Shown here piece after piece: positions 11,694-18,327 of a DNA stretch of 64,000 nt. The notes beneath the pieces were generated by a model that was given only the letters and a program-made list of their open reading frames with translations, was not told the DNA's origin and did not search any database. The translations under genes and the position numbers were made by a program. Origin of the DNA: Frateuria_A sp035943815 (GTDB lineage: Bacteria > Pseudomonadota > Gammaproteobacteria > Xanthomonadales > Rhodanobacteraceae); NCBI RefSeq assembly GCF_035943815.1, contig NZ_DASZBU010000005.1, positions 62,001 through 126,000 of the forward strand. The letters run 5' to 3'. Numbering within the stretch: position 1 is the first letter of the stretch; each line of letters starts with the position of its first letter.

Positions 11694-12671
11694 ATGAGCC
11701 AGATCCCGCTGGGCCTGCTGCAGCAATTCGTGCGGGTCGCCCGCCTGGGCAACCTCTCTCGCGCGGCGGCGCAGGCCAACCTCACCGTCAGCGCGCTGAG
11801 CCACCAGATCCGCCAGTTGGAGGACCGCCTGGGCCGGCGCCTGTTCGAGCGCGGGCCTCGCGGCGTCACGCTGACGGTGGAAGGATGCAGCCTGCTCGAA
11901 GCGGTAGCCGGGCATTTCGACGGCATCGAGCATGCGCTTTCGCGCTACCGCGAGCGGCGGCACGACTCGCTCACGCTGAGCGCGAGCTCCGGGATCATGT
12001 CCAGTTGGCTGTTGCCGCGCCTGCCGCACCTGGTGGCGGCGCACCCGGAGCTCGAACTGAACCTGCAATCGAGTTCAACGCTGGTCGATTTCGATCGCGA
12101 GCCGGTGGACGTGGGCCTGCGCTACGGTCGCGGTCAGTGGGAGGGCCTGCGCTGCGAAAGGCTGTTCGGCGAATGGCTGGCGCCCGTGGCCACGCCCGAA
12201 CTGGTCGCGCGCATGGCGGGCACCGACCCGAACGATCTGCTGGCCTGGCCGCTGCTGGGCGATCCCTCCAACCGCTGGCGCGACTGGTTTGCGTTCGTCG
12301 GTGGCGAGCTGCCCCGGCGCTATGTGGCGCAGTTCGACAGCACCGACGCGCTGCGCCATGCGGCACTGGAAGGGCTGGGCGTTGCGCTGGGCCGCATGGT
12401 CACCTCCAGCTCGCTGATCCACGCGGGGCGGCTGGTGGTGCTGGGCGAGCGTTTCATGCCGACCGAGGAAGCCTACTGGCTGGTCTATCCGCCGCGCTCG
12501 GAGGAGCACGGGGGACTGGCGGTGTTCCGCCAATGGGTGATGGCCGAAGCCGAACGCTACTGCAATGAAAACCTGGCCTGTGCGCAGCCGGGATGTCCGC
12601 CGGACCTTCCGTTGCGCGCACGCGAGGGCGCATCATCGCCGTTCCCCCGGCTGCCGGAATCCACATCATGA
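11694..12671 (+). CDS. LysR-family transcriptional regulator (GcvA-like)
   Basis: 325 residues. The N-terminal winged helix-turn-helix (residues 1-65) contains RAAAQANLTVSALSHQIRQLEDRLGRRLFER, and an effector-binding periplasmic-protein-like domain follows from about 90 (SASSGIMSSWLLPRLPHLVAAHPELEL). The sequence LRYGRGQWEGLRCERLFGEWLAPVATP is typical of the GcvA/AmpR branch. Unlike most LysR genes it is not divergent from a target. Its stop overlaps the frmA ATG (ATGA, 12668-12671), so both are translated together. Target genes could include the upstream beta-glucosidase or frmA. Confidence 0.92.
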   Translation: MSQIPLGLLQQFVRVARLGNLSRAAAQANLTVSALSHQIRQLEDRLGRRLFERGPRGVTLTVEGCSLLEAVAGHFDGIEHALSRYRERRHDSLTLSASSGIMSSWLLPRLPHLVAAHPELELNLQSSSTLVDFDREPVDVGLRYGRGQWEGLRCERLFGEWLAPVATPELVARMAGTDPNDLLAWPLLGDPSNRWRDWFAFVGGELPRRYVAQFDSTDALRHAALEGLGVALGRMVTSSSLIHAGRLVVLGERFMPTEEAYWLVYPPRSEEHGGLAVFRQWVMAEAERYCNENLACAQPGCPPDLPLRAREGASSPFPRLPESTS

Positions 12672-13780
12672 AGTCCCGCTCCGCCGTCGCCTGGGAGGCA
12701 GGCAAGCCGCTGTCGATCGAGGAAGTGGACGTGGCCGGTCCCAAGACCGGCGAAGTGCTGGTGCGCATCGTCGCCACCGGTGTCTGCCACACCGACGCAT
12801 TCACCCTTTCCGGCGCCGATCCGGAAGGCCTGTTCCCGGCGATCCTGGGCCACGAGGGCGGCGGCATCGTCGAGGAGGTCGGCGAGGGCGTGACCACGCT
12901 GGCCGTGGGCGATCACGTCATTCCGCTGTACACGCCCGAGTGCGGCACCTGCGAATACTGCCGCTCGGGCAAGACCAATCTGTGCCAGCGCATCCGCGCC
13001 ACCCAGGGCCAGGGCCTGATGCCCGACGGCACCTCGCGGTTTTCCAAGGACGGCCGGACGATCCGCCACTACATGGGCACCAGCACCTTCAGCGAGTACA
13101 CCGTGCTGCCGGAGATCGCGCTGGCGAAGATCGACCGGGCCGCGCCGCTGGAGAAGGTCTGCCTGCTCGGCTGTGGCATCACTACCGGCATCGGCGCGGT
13201 GCTCAACACGGCGAAAGTCGAGCCGGGCGCCAGCGTGGCGGTGTTCGGGCTGGGCGGCATCGGCCTGTCGGTGGTGCAGGGCGCGGTGATGGCCAAGGCC
13301 GGGCGCATCGTGGTGGTGGACACCAATCCGTCCAAGTTCGAGATGGCGCGCATGCTCGGCGCGACCGACTTCGTCAACCCGAAGGACCATCCGGACACGC
13401 CCATCCAGCAGGTGATCGTCGAGCTCACCGGCGGCGGCGTGGACTATTCGTTCGAGTGCATCGGCAACGTGGAGGTGATGCGCTCGGCGCTGGAGTGCTG
13501 CCACAAGGGCTGGGGCGAGTCGATCATCATCGGCGTGGCCGGCGCGGGGCAGGAGATCCGCACGCGGCCGTTCCACCTGGTGACCGGGCGCGTGTGGCGC
13601 GGCTCGGCCTTCGGCGGCGTCAAGGGCCGCTCGCAGCTGCCCGGCTACGTGGATCGCTACCTGGCCGGCGAGATCCGCATCGACGAGATGGTCAGCCAGG
13701 AGCTGCCGCTGGAGCGCATCAACGAAGCGTTCGACGCGATGCATGCGGGCACGGTCATCCGCTCGGTGATCCGCTACTAG
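12668..13780 (+). CDS. frmA: S-(hydroxymethyl)glutathione dehydrogenase (class III alcohol dehydrogenase)
   Basis: 370 residues, the exact class III ADH length. Oxidises S-hydroxymethylglutathione, formed from formaldehyde and glutathione, to S-formylglutathione with NAD. Catalytic zinc ligands C40 and H62-E63 (GVCHTD, GHEGGG) and the structural-zinc cysteines C92, C95, C98 and C106 are all present. GLGGIGLSVVQGA is the Rossmann motif. The ATG 12668 is the family start; a longer frame from 12593 would lie inside the LysR gene. No S-formylglutathione hydrolase (frmB) is adjacent. Confidence 0.96.
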   Translation: MKSRSAVAWEAGKPLSIEEVDVAGPKTGEVLVRIVATGVCHTDAFTLSGADPEGLFPAILGHEGGGIVEEVGEGVTTLAVGDHVIPLYTPECGTCEYCRSGKTNLCQRIRATQGQGLMPDGTSRFSKDGRTIRHYMGTSTFSEYTVLPEIALAKIDRAAPLEKVCLLGCGITTGIGAVLNTAKVEPGASVAVFGLGGIGLSVVQGAVMAKAGRIVVVDTNPSKFEMARMLGATDFVNPKDHPDTPIQQVIVELTGGGVDYSFECIGNVEVMRSALECCHKGWGESIIIGVAGAGQEIRTRPFHLVTGRVWRGSAFGGVKGRSQLPGYVDRYLAGEIRIDEMVSQELPLERINEAFDAMHAGTVIRSVIRY

Positions 13781-13831
13781 ATCCTTCACCCGCGCTCGGA
13801 GGAAGGACCGGTACGCGGCGCTGCGGCCCTG

Positions 13832-13858
13832 ATCCTTTCCCGCGTTCGCCGAAAGGAT
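13832..13858 (+). terminator. Hairpin after frmA
   Basis: ATCCTTTC (13832-13839) and GAAAGGAT (13851-13858) enclose an 11-nt loop. No T run follows, so termination is uncertain. The arms resemble those of the hairpin at 646-676. Confidence 0.35.
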
Positions 13859-13913
13859 TCGGGCGCAAGCCGTCCGCTAGAATGCGCGCGCTTCGGCATC
13901 CTGAAGGAATTCC

Positions 13914-14576
13914 ATGCAACGCACCGCCATCCTGGTCGACGGCGCCTTTTTCCTTGCCCGTTATCGCAAGGTATGGGGCGAGCGCGACGCCAGCGACGCG
14001 CGCACGGTGGCCAAGACCATGTTCGGCATGGCGCTGGAGCACCTGAAGGCGCTGGACCGCCCCCGCGAGGCGCTCTACCGCATCTTCTTCTACGACTGCC
14101 CGCCGCTGGAGAAGGTGCTGGTACGCCCGCTCAGCGGCGAGGCGGTCGACTTTTCGCGCACGGGCGCAGCGGCGTTCCGCCGCGAACTGCACGACCAGCT
14201 GCGCCGCCAGCGCAAGCTGGCCCTCAGGCTGGGCCGGCTGGCCGAGCGCGGCGAGTGGAAGCTCAGGTTCCATGCCTACCAGCAGCTGCGCGAGGGCACG
14301 CTGGCATGGGCCGACCTCGGCGACGAGCATTTCGAACCGGACATGCGCCAGACCCAGGTCGACATGAAGATCGGCATCGACATCGCCGCGCTCGCCTACA
14401 AGAGGCTGGTCGACCAGATCGTGCTGGTCGCCGGCGATGCCGATTTCATTCCCGCCGCCAAGCTCGCCCGCCACGAGGGAATCGACTTCATACTCGACCC
14501 GATGTGGCAGGGTATCGCCCCAGACCTGCACGAGCACATCGACGGCTTGCAGTCGGTCTGCCCGCGGCCTTTCTGA
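13914..14576 (+). CDS. NYN-domain (LabA/DUF88-like) protein, putative RNase
   Basis: 220 residues. The NYN/PIN-like fold shows its acidic cluster: D9 in AILVDGAFF, D in QVDMKIGIDIAALAY, and GDADF in VLVAGDADFIPAAKLARHEG. These acidic residues bind Mg2+ or Mn2+ in nucleases of the superfamily, so an endoribonuclease role is the family expectation. No signal peptide or additional domain. A good leader GAAGGAATTCC stands before the ATG. The following gene has its own strong ribosome site and is probably separate in function. Confidence 0.82.
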   Translation: MQRTAILVDGAFFLARYRKVWGERDASDARTVAKTMFGMALEHLKALDRPREALYRIFFYDCPPLEKVLVRPLSGEAVDFSRTGAAAFRRELHDQLRRQRKLALRLGRLAERGEWKLRFHAYQQLREGTLAWADLGDEHFEPDMRQTQVDMKIGIDIAALAYKRLVDQIVLVAGDADFIPAAKLARHEGIDFILDPMWQGIAPDLHEHIDGLQSVCPRPF

Positions 14577-14617
14577 AATTCCAAGCGCTCCCACGCGCGG
14601 CCCACAAGGAGATCACC

Positions 14618-15496
14618 ATGAAGACGCTGCTGCTTTCAGCCTTCTGCACCGCCGCGCTGCTGGCCGGCCCGGCACGCGCACAGGACCAGCCCGACGACGC
14701 CCTGGTGCCGCCGACCAGTGCCAGCGACTACACCGCGGCCCAGCTTGACCAGGTGATCGCCGGCGACTGGCGGCCGGCCGCCCACCGCGCGCGCGACGTT
14801 TACCGGCATCCGAAAGCCACGCTGGAATTCTTCGAGGTGCGCCCGGACCAGACGCTGATCGAGATCACTCCCGCCGGCGGCTGGTATGCGGAGATCCTCG
14901 CGCCGCTGCTGCGCGACAACGGCCGCTACATCGCGGCGGAAACCCGCCCGAGCGCCGATGCGGAGGCGCGCAACGACGACAACACGCTGCGCAAGCTCTT
15001 CGCCGCGCATTCCGCGCAGTTCGATCATGCCTCGATCGTCGCCTTCGATCCGAAGGCGCCGGTGCTCGGTCCGCCCGCCTCGGCCGACCGCGTGCTGACC
15101 TTCCGCAACGTGCACAACTGGGCGATGGCCGGCAACGCGCCGGCGATGTTCAATGCCTTCTTCACCGTGCTCAAGCCCGGCGGCGTGCTCGGCGTGGTCG
15201 ACCATCGCGCCGATGAGGGCGCCACGCTGGAGCAGGTCAAGGGCAGCGGCTACCTGCCCGTGGATTACGTCGTCAAGCTGGCCACCGACGCGGGCTTCGT
15301 GCTGGACGGCAGCAGCGAGATCAATGCCAATCCCAAGGACGATCACGACCATCCCAAGGGCGTGTGGACACTGCCGCCCACGTTCGCGCTGGGGAGCCAG
15401 GACAAGGCCGACTACCAGGCGATCGGCGAGTCCGACCGCATGACCTTGCGCTTCGTCAAGCCGGCCGCGCCTGCGCACGCGGGATCGTCCCAGTAG
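14618..15496 (+). CDS. Exported methyltransferase-like protein (COG4798 type)
   Basis: 292 residues from ATG 14618, preceded by AAGGAG (14606-14611). A signal peptide (LLLSAFCTAALLAGPARA, about 22 residues) is clear. The mature part has a class I Rossmann methyltransferase pattern: LIEITPAGGWYAEILAPLL at motif I, RVLTFRNVHNWAMAG near motif IV and a C-terminal GFVLDGSSEI block. Motif I has P where the first Gly of the usual E-x-G-x-G-x-G stands. An SAM-binding fold exported from the cytoplasm is paradoxical, so SAM may not be the ligand. The next gene starts 4 bases after the stop. Confidence 0.78.
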   Translation: MKTLLLSAFCTAALLAGPARAQDQPDDALVPPTSASDYTAAQLDQVIAGDWRPAAHRARDVYRHPKATLEFFEVRPDQTLIEITPAGGWYAEILAPLLRDNGRYIAAETRPSADAEARNDDNTLRKLFAAHSAQFDHASIVAFDPKAPVLGPPASADRVLTFRNVHNWAMAGNAPAMFNAFFTVLKPGGVLGVVDHRADEGATLEQVKGSGYLPVDYVVKLATDAGFVLDGSSEINANPKDDHDHPKGVWTLPPTFALGSQDKADYQAIGESDRMTLRFVKPAAPAHAGSSQ

Positions 15497-15500
15497 GTCC

Positions 15501-16034
15501 GTGCTGATCGCGCTCAACAAGCCCTACGGGGTGCTCTGCCAGTTCTCCGGCGACGGCGGCCGTCCCACGCTGGCCGGCTACGTGCGCGAAAAGGACGTCT
15601 ATCCGGCGGGACGGCTGGACCACGACAGCGAAGGTTTGTTGCTGCTCACCGACGAGGGCGCGCTGGCGCACCGGCTGACCGATCCGAAGCACAAGATGCC
15701 CAAGACCTATCTGGTGCAGGTGGACGGCGCGATCACCGACGAAGCGCTGGCCGCCCTGCGCCGAGGCGTCGTGCTCAGCGACGGGCCGACGCTGCCGGCG
15801 GGCGCCGAACATGCGGCCGAACCGGACTGGCTGTGGCCGCGCGATCCGCCGGTGCGGTTCCGCAAAGCGATTCCCACCAGTTGGGCCAGCGTCACCCTGC
15901 GCGAGGGACGCAACCGCCAGGTGCGGCGGATGACGGCGGCGGTCGGCTTTCCCACCCTGCGGCTGATCCGCGTGCGGGTGGGCGACTATGCCCTGGACGG
16001 CCTGCCGCCCGGCCAGACCCGTCGCCTGCTCTAG
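15501..16034 (+). CDS. rluE: 23S rRNA pseudouridine synthase E (U2457)
   Basis: 177 residues from GTG 15501. RsuA/RluE-type pseudouridine synthase without an S4 domain. The catalytic D40 is in AGRLDHDSEGLLLL. DGPTLPAGAE, PDWLWPRDPPVRFRKAIPTSW and GRNRQVRRMTAAVGFPTLR closely follow E. coli RluE, which modifies U2457 of 23S rRNA. An upstream in-frame ATG is absent; GTG is preceded by AGTAGGTCC, a poor Shine-Dalgarno site, so expression may depend on coupling to the upstream gene. Confidence 0.93.
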   Translation: MLIALNKPYGVLCQFSGDGGRPTLAGYVREKDVYPAGRLDHDSEGLLLLTDEGALAHRLTDPKHKMPKTYLVQVDGAITDEALAALRRGVVLSDGPTLPAGAEHAAEPDWLWPRDPPVRFRKAIPTSWASVTLREGRNRQVRRMTAAVGFPTLRLIRVRVGDYALDGLPPGQTRRLL

Positions 16035-16089
16035 GTTGGGCAGGGGGTGTCCGGGCCTGCGCGATAATGCGTATCCCGCCCCCGACCCA

Positions 16090-16845
16090 ATGCCCATGTC
16101 CATCTTCAAGGACCACTTTTCCGGCCACGCGGCGCTTTACCGCGATGCGCGCCCGCTGCCGCCCGACGACTGGTTCGCCTGGCTGGCCGGCCAGGCGCCG
16201 GATTGCGCGCTGGCCTGGGACGCCGGCTGCGGCAACGGCCAGGCCAGCCGGGGGCTGGCGGCGCATTTCGAGCGCGTGGTGGCGACCGACCCCAGCGCCA
16301 CGCAGGTCGCGCAGGCGACGGCCCATCCGGCCATCGACTACCGCGTGGAGCCGGCCGAGCACAGCAGCCTGGCGACGGGCAGCGTGAGCCTGGTCAGCGT
16401 GTCGCAGGCGCTGCACTGGTTCGACCTGGACGCCTTCCACGCGGAGGTGCGCCGGGTCGCCCGGCCGGGTGCGCTGCTGGCGGTTTGCGGCTACGGCAAC
16501 TGCAGCGTGGACCGTGCGGTGGATGCGGCGGAACGGGCGCTCTATGCCGATACGCTGGGCGGGGACTGGCCGCCCGAGCGCGCGCTGGTGGACAGCGGCT
16601 ACCGCGAGCTGCCTTTTCCGTTCGAGCCGGTCGACACGCCCAGCTTCGGCATGCGCGCGGACTGGAACCTGGCCCAGTTCCTGGCCTATCTCGGTTCCTG
16701 GTCGGCCACGCAGCGCTACCTCGGGCGCACCGGCGTCGACCCGGTGGCCGCGGCGGCGCCGGCGCTGGCGCAAGCCTGGGGCGATCCAGACCGGCTGCGC
16801 ACGGTGCGGTGGCCGTTCTTCACCCGCGTCGGCCGCATCGTCTGA
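16090..16845 (+). CDS. SAM-dependent methyltransferase
   Basis: 251 residues from ATG 16090; a second ATG at 16096 begins MSIFKDHFSGHA and is equally possible because no clear ribosome site separates them. Motif I is AWDAGCGNGQAS (SAM-binding loop), with the motif II acid in VVATDPSATQVAQA and post-II SVSQALHWFDLDAFHAEV. The layout matches class I methyltransferases of the trans-aconitate/UbiE-like group, substrate unknown. Codons and composition match the neighbourhood. Confidence 0.85.
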   Translation: MPMSIFKDHFSGHAALYRDARPLPPDDWFAWLAGQAPDCALAWDAGCGNGQASRGLAAHFERVVATDPSATQVAQATAHPAIDYRVEPAEHSSLATGSVSLVSVSQALHWFDLDAFHAEVRRVARPGALLAVCGYGNCSVDRAVDAAERALYADTLGGDWPPERALVDSGYRELPFPFEPVDTPSFGMRADWNLAQFLAYLGSWSATQRYLGRTGVDPVAAAAPALAQAWGDPDRLRTVRWPFFTRVGRIV

Positions 16846-16854
16846 TCCTCCTTG

Positions 16855-16890
16855 AGCCGGCTCCCTCTCCCCTTCGGGGTTGGGATGAGG
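16855..16890 (-). repeat. Short hairpin repeat (CCTCA-CCCA-CCC type), copy 1
   Basis: Reads CCTCATCCCAACCCCGAAGG on the minus strand, followed by GGAGAGGGAG, with CCCC/GGGG self-pairing. Related copies at 20213-20250 and 33795-33831 share CCTCACCCCAGCCCTCT and the same ending. Short palindromic repeats of this composition are dispersed in many gamma-proteobacteria; function here unknown. Confidence 0.6.
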
Positions 16891-16936
16891 GGCCGGGGCC
16901 TTGCGGGGAGGTTGGCGAGCATTCTGCCGCTTTAGA

Positions 16937-17118
16937 GCTTCCGATCGCCTTCGGCGCTCGGGTCACTTTCTTTGCTGGCCCAAAGAAAGTAACCAAAGAA
17001 ACGACCTGGCTCAGCCCGGGGAGGGATAAGAGCTTGGCGCCGTTTCGCCTTGTCGGGTGGGTCTCTTGCCCTTAGAGGAGCTGCAGCCGCTATACCGCGG
17101 TCGCTCGGGAGTTGAGGC
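16937..17118 (+). repeat. Dispersed 182-bp repeat, copy A
   Basis: From GCTTCCGATCGCC to GAGTTGAGGC. It is nearly identical (only about six differences and one indel by eye) to the reverse complement of 33521-33703. It contains the perfect hairpin ACTTTCTTTG-CTGGCC-CAAAGAAAGT (16965-16990). In one frame it can be read as FFGYFLWASKES, a peptide often annotated as protein, but the frame lacks a start and a gene-like extent. No transposase or flanking target duplication is visible. Confidence 0.85.
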
Positions 17119-17220
17119 TGGAGAGGCATGCGGTAGCTTGGAAGGCGTCGGCTTTAGCAACCTTTAGCAATCTCTTCGTTACGTGACGTAATTCGGCAAC
17201 GCGGATGGAGAGAGGGCGTG

Positions 17221-18006
17221 CTAAAGCCCGAAGAACGTGGCGGCTGCCGCCGTGCTGTTCGCTGCGGTCACCTCTGGCGGTTCGCCGCGATCGCGCGCGA
17301 CTTCTTCGCAGATGTGCTTCAGGTACATCGGCTCGTTGCGCCGGTGGCTCGGCTGCGGGCGCACGGTGCGCGGCAGCAGGTAGGGCGCGTCGGTTTCCAG
17401 CAGCAGGCGGTCGGCGGGGATCTCGCGCACGAACTGCTTGAGGTGGGTGCCGCGGCGCTCGTCGCAGATCCAGCCGGTGATGCCGATATGGCAATCCAGC
17501 GCGAGGTAGTCGTGCAGCGCCTCGCGGGTGTCGGTGAAGCAGTGCACCACCGCCGCCGGCACGCGGCCGCGGTAGCGCCTGAGCAGGGCGAGGAAATCCG
17601 CGTGCGCGTCGCGCTGGTGCAGGAACAGCGGCTTGCCCATCTGCGCGGCGATCGTGAGTTGCTGCTCGAATACGCGAAGCTGCACCTCGCGCGGGGAATA
17701 GTTGCGGTGGTAGTCCAGCCCGGTCTCGCCCACGGCGCGCACCTGCGGCAGCAGGGCCAGTTCGCGCAGGCGCGCGTCGGTGGCCTCGTCGTAGTCGATC
17801 GCGTGGTGCGGATGCACGCCCGCCGTGGCCCACAGCACGCCCGGGTGGCCCTGCGCCAGCGCCAACGCCTGCTCGCTGCCCTCGCGCGAGGCGCCGGTCA
17901 CCACCATCCGCGTGACGCCCTGCTCCGCGGCACGCGCAAGGACTTGCGCGAAGTCGTGCCCGAAGGACTCGTGGGTGAGGTTGGCGCCGATGTCGATCAG
18001 CTGCAT
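17221..18006 (-). CDS. tatD: TatD family 3'-5' deoxyribonuclease/exonuclease
   Basis: 261 residues. The start ATG 18006 gives MQLIDIGANLTHESF, the TatD opening; an extended frame to 18087 adds an unrelated Cys-rich leader and was not used. Metal ligands of the amidohydrolase barrel are visible: VHPH in TAGVHPHHAIDYDEA, E in VGETGLDYHRNYS, H in LFLHQRDAHADF, H in VVHCFTD, and D in LLETDAPYLLPR. TatD removes nucleotides from DNA or RNA 3' ends in repair and oxidative stress. Monocistronic and divergent from the secretion operon. Confidence 0.94.
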   Translation of the reverse strand: MQLIDIGANLTHESFGHDFAQVLARAAEQGVTRMVVTGASREGSEQALALAQGHPGVLWATAGVHPHHAIDYDEATDARLRELALLPQVRAVGETGLDYHRNYSPREVQLRVFEQQLTIAAQMGKPLFLHQRDAHADFLALLRRYRGRVPAAVVHCFTDTREALHDYLALDCHIGITGWICDERRGTHLKQFVREIPADRLLLETDAPYLLPRTVRPQPSHRRNEPMYLKHICEEVARDRGEPPEVTAANSTAAAATFFGL

Positions 18007-18327
18007 GGCCGGCCTGCAAAAGCAGGCATTGTTGCAAAGCGGTTTGGTTTGGCAAGCCACCGACTGCGTGGCGGACTCCGCCGCCATCAGCCGCCGGCAC
18101 GACCACCGGTACGGTGGCGTTGGACCAGCATGCGACCGCCGCGGCCGGCGCTCCGCGGTGTACCCGCCGCTTCACATTTCGGTGAACTCGACGGCGGGAT
18201 GGTAGTCCGACCTTCCGCGGCGTCCCGCCCCCGTGCTCGCGCCCGGGCCGCGGGATGTGCTACCAATGGGTTTTCTCGTCGACGCAGGGGGTGTTGACGG
18301 GTTGGCGTGACTGGCGGGAGACACTGC
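18007..18327. other. Divergent control region between tatD and the secretion operon
   Basis: 321 bases without a gene. It contains the small hairpin GCCTGC-AAAA-GCAGGC (18012-18027) just before tatD. On the operon side there is TTGACG near 18295 without a convincing -10 at the right distance. GC-rich, with no operator that I can name. Promoters for both directions must lie here. Confidence 0.45.

Larger units (their letters stand above)
16846..17220. other. Intergenic region with hairpin repeat, dispersed 182-bp repeat and palindromes
   Basis: 375 bases with no gene. A short repeat (16855-16890, CCCTCTCC...GGGATGAGG) comes first, then the 182-bp repeat copy A (16937-17118), a 10-bp inverted repeat GGCTTTAGCA (17150-17159)/TGCTAAAGCC (17219-17228) and, inside it, the 13-bp palindrome TTACGT-G-ACGTAA (17179-17191). 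The 3' end of tatD overlaps the last arm. Confidence 0.7.

Noticed and set aside
16932..17129. Frame with FFGYFLWASKES in repeat copy A (and 33492-33911 in copy B)
   Set aside because: It lies wholly in a dispersed repeat with no consistent start or ribosome site. Both orientations of the repeat generate such peptides.
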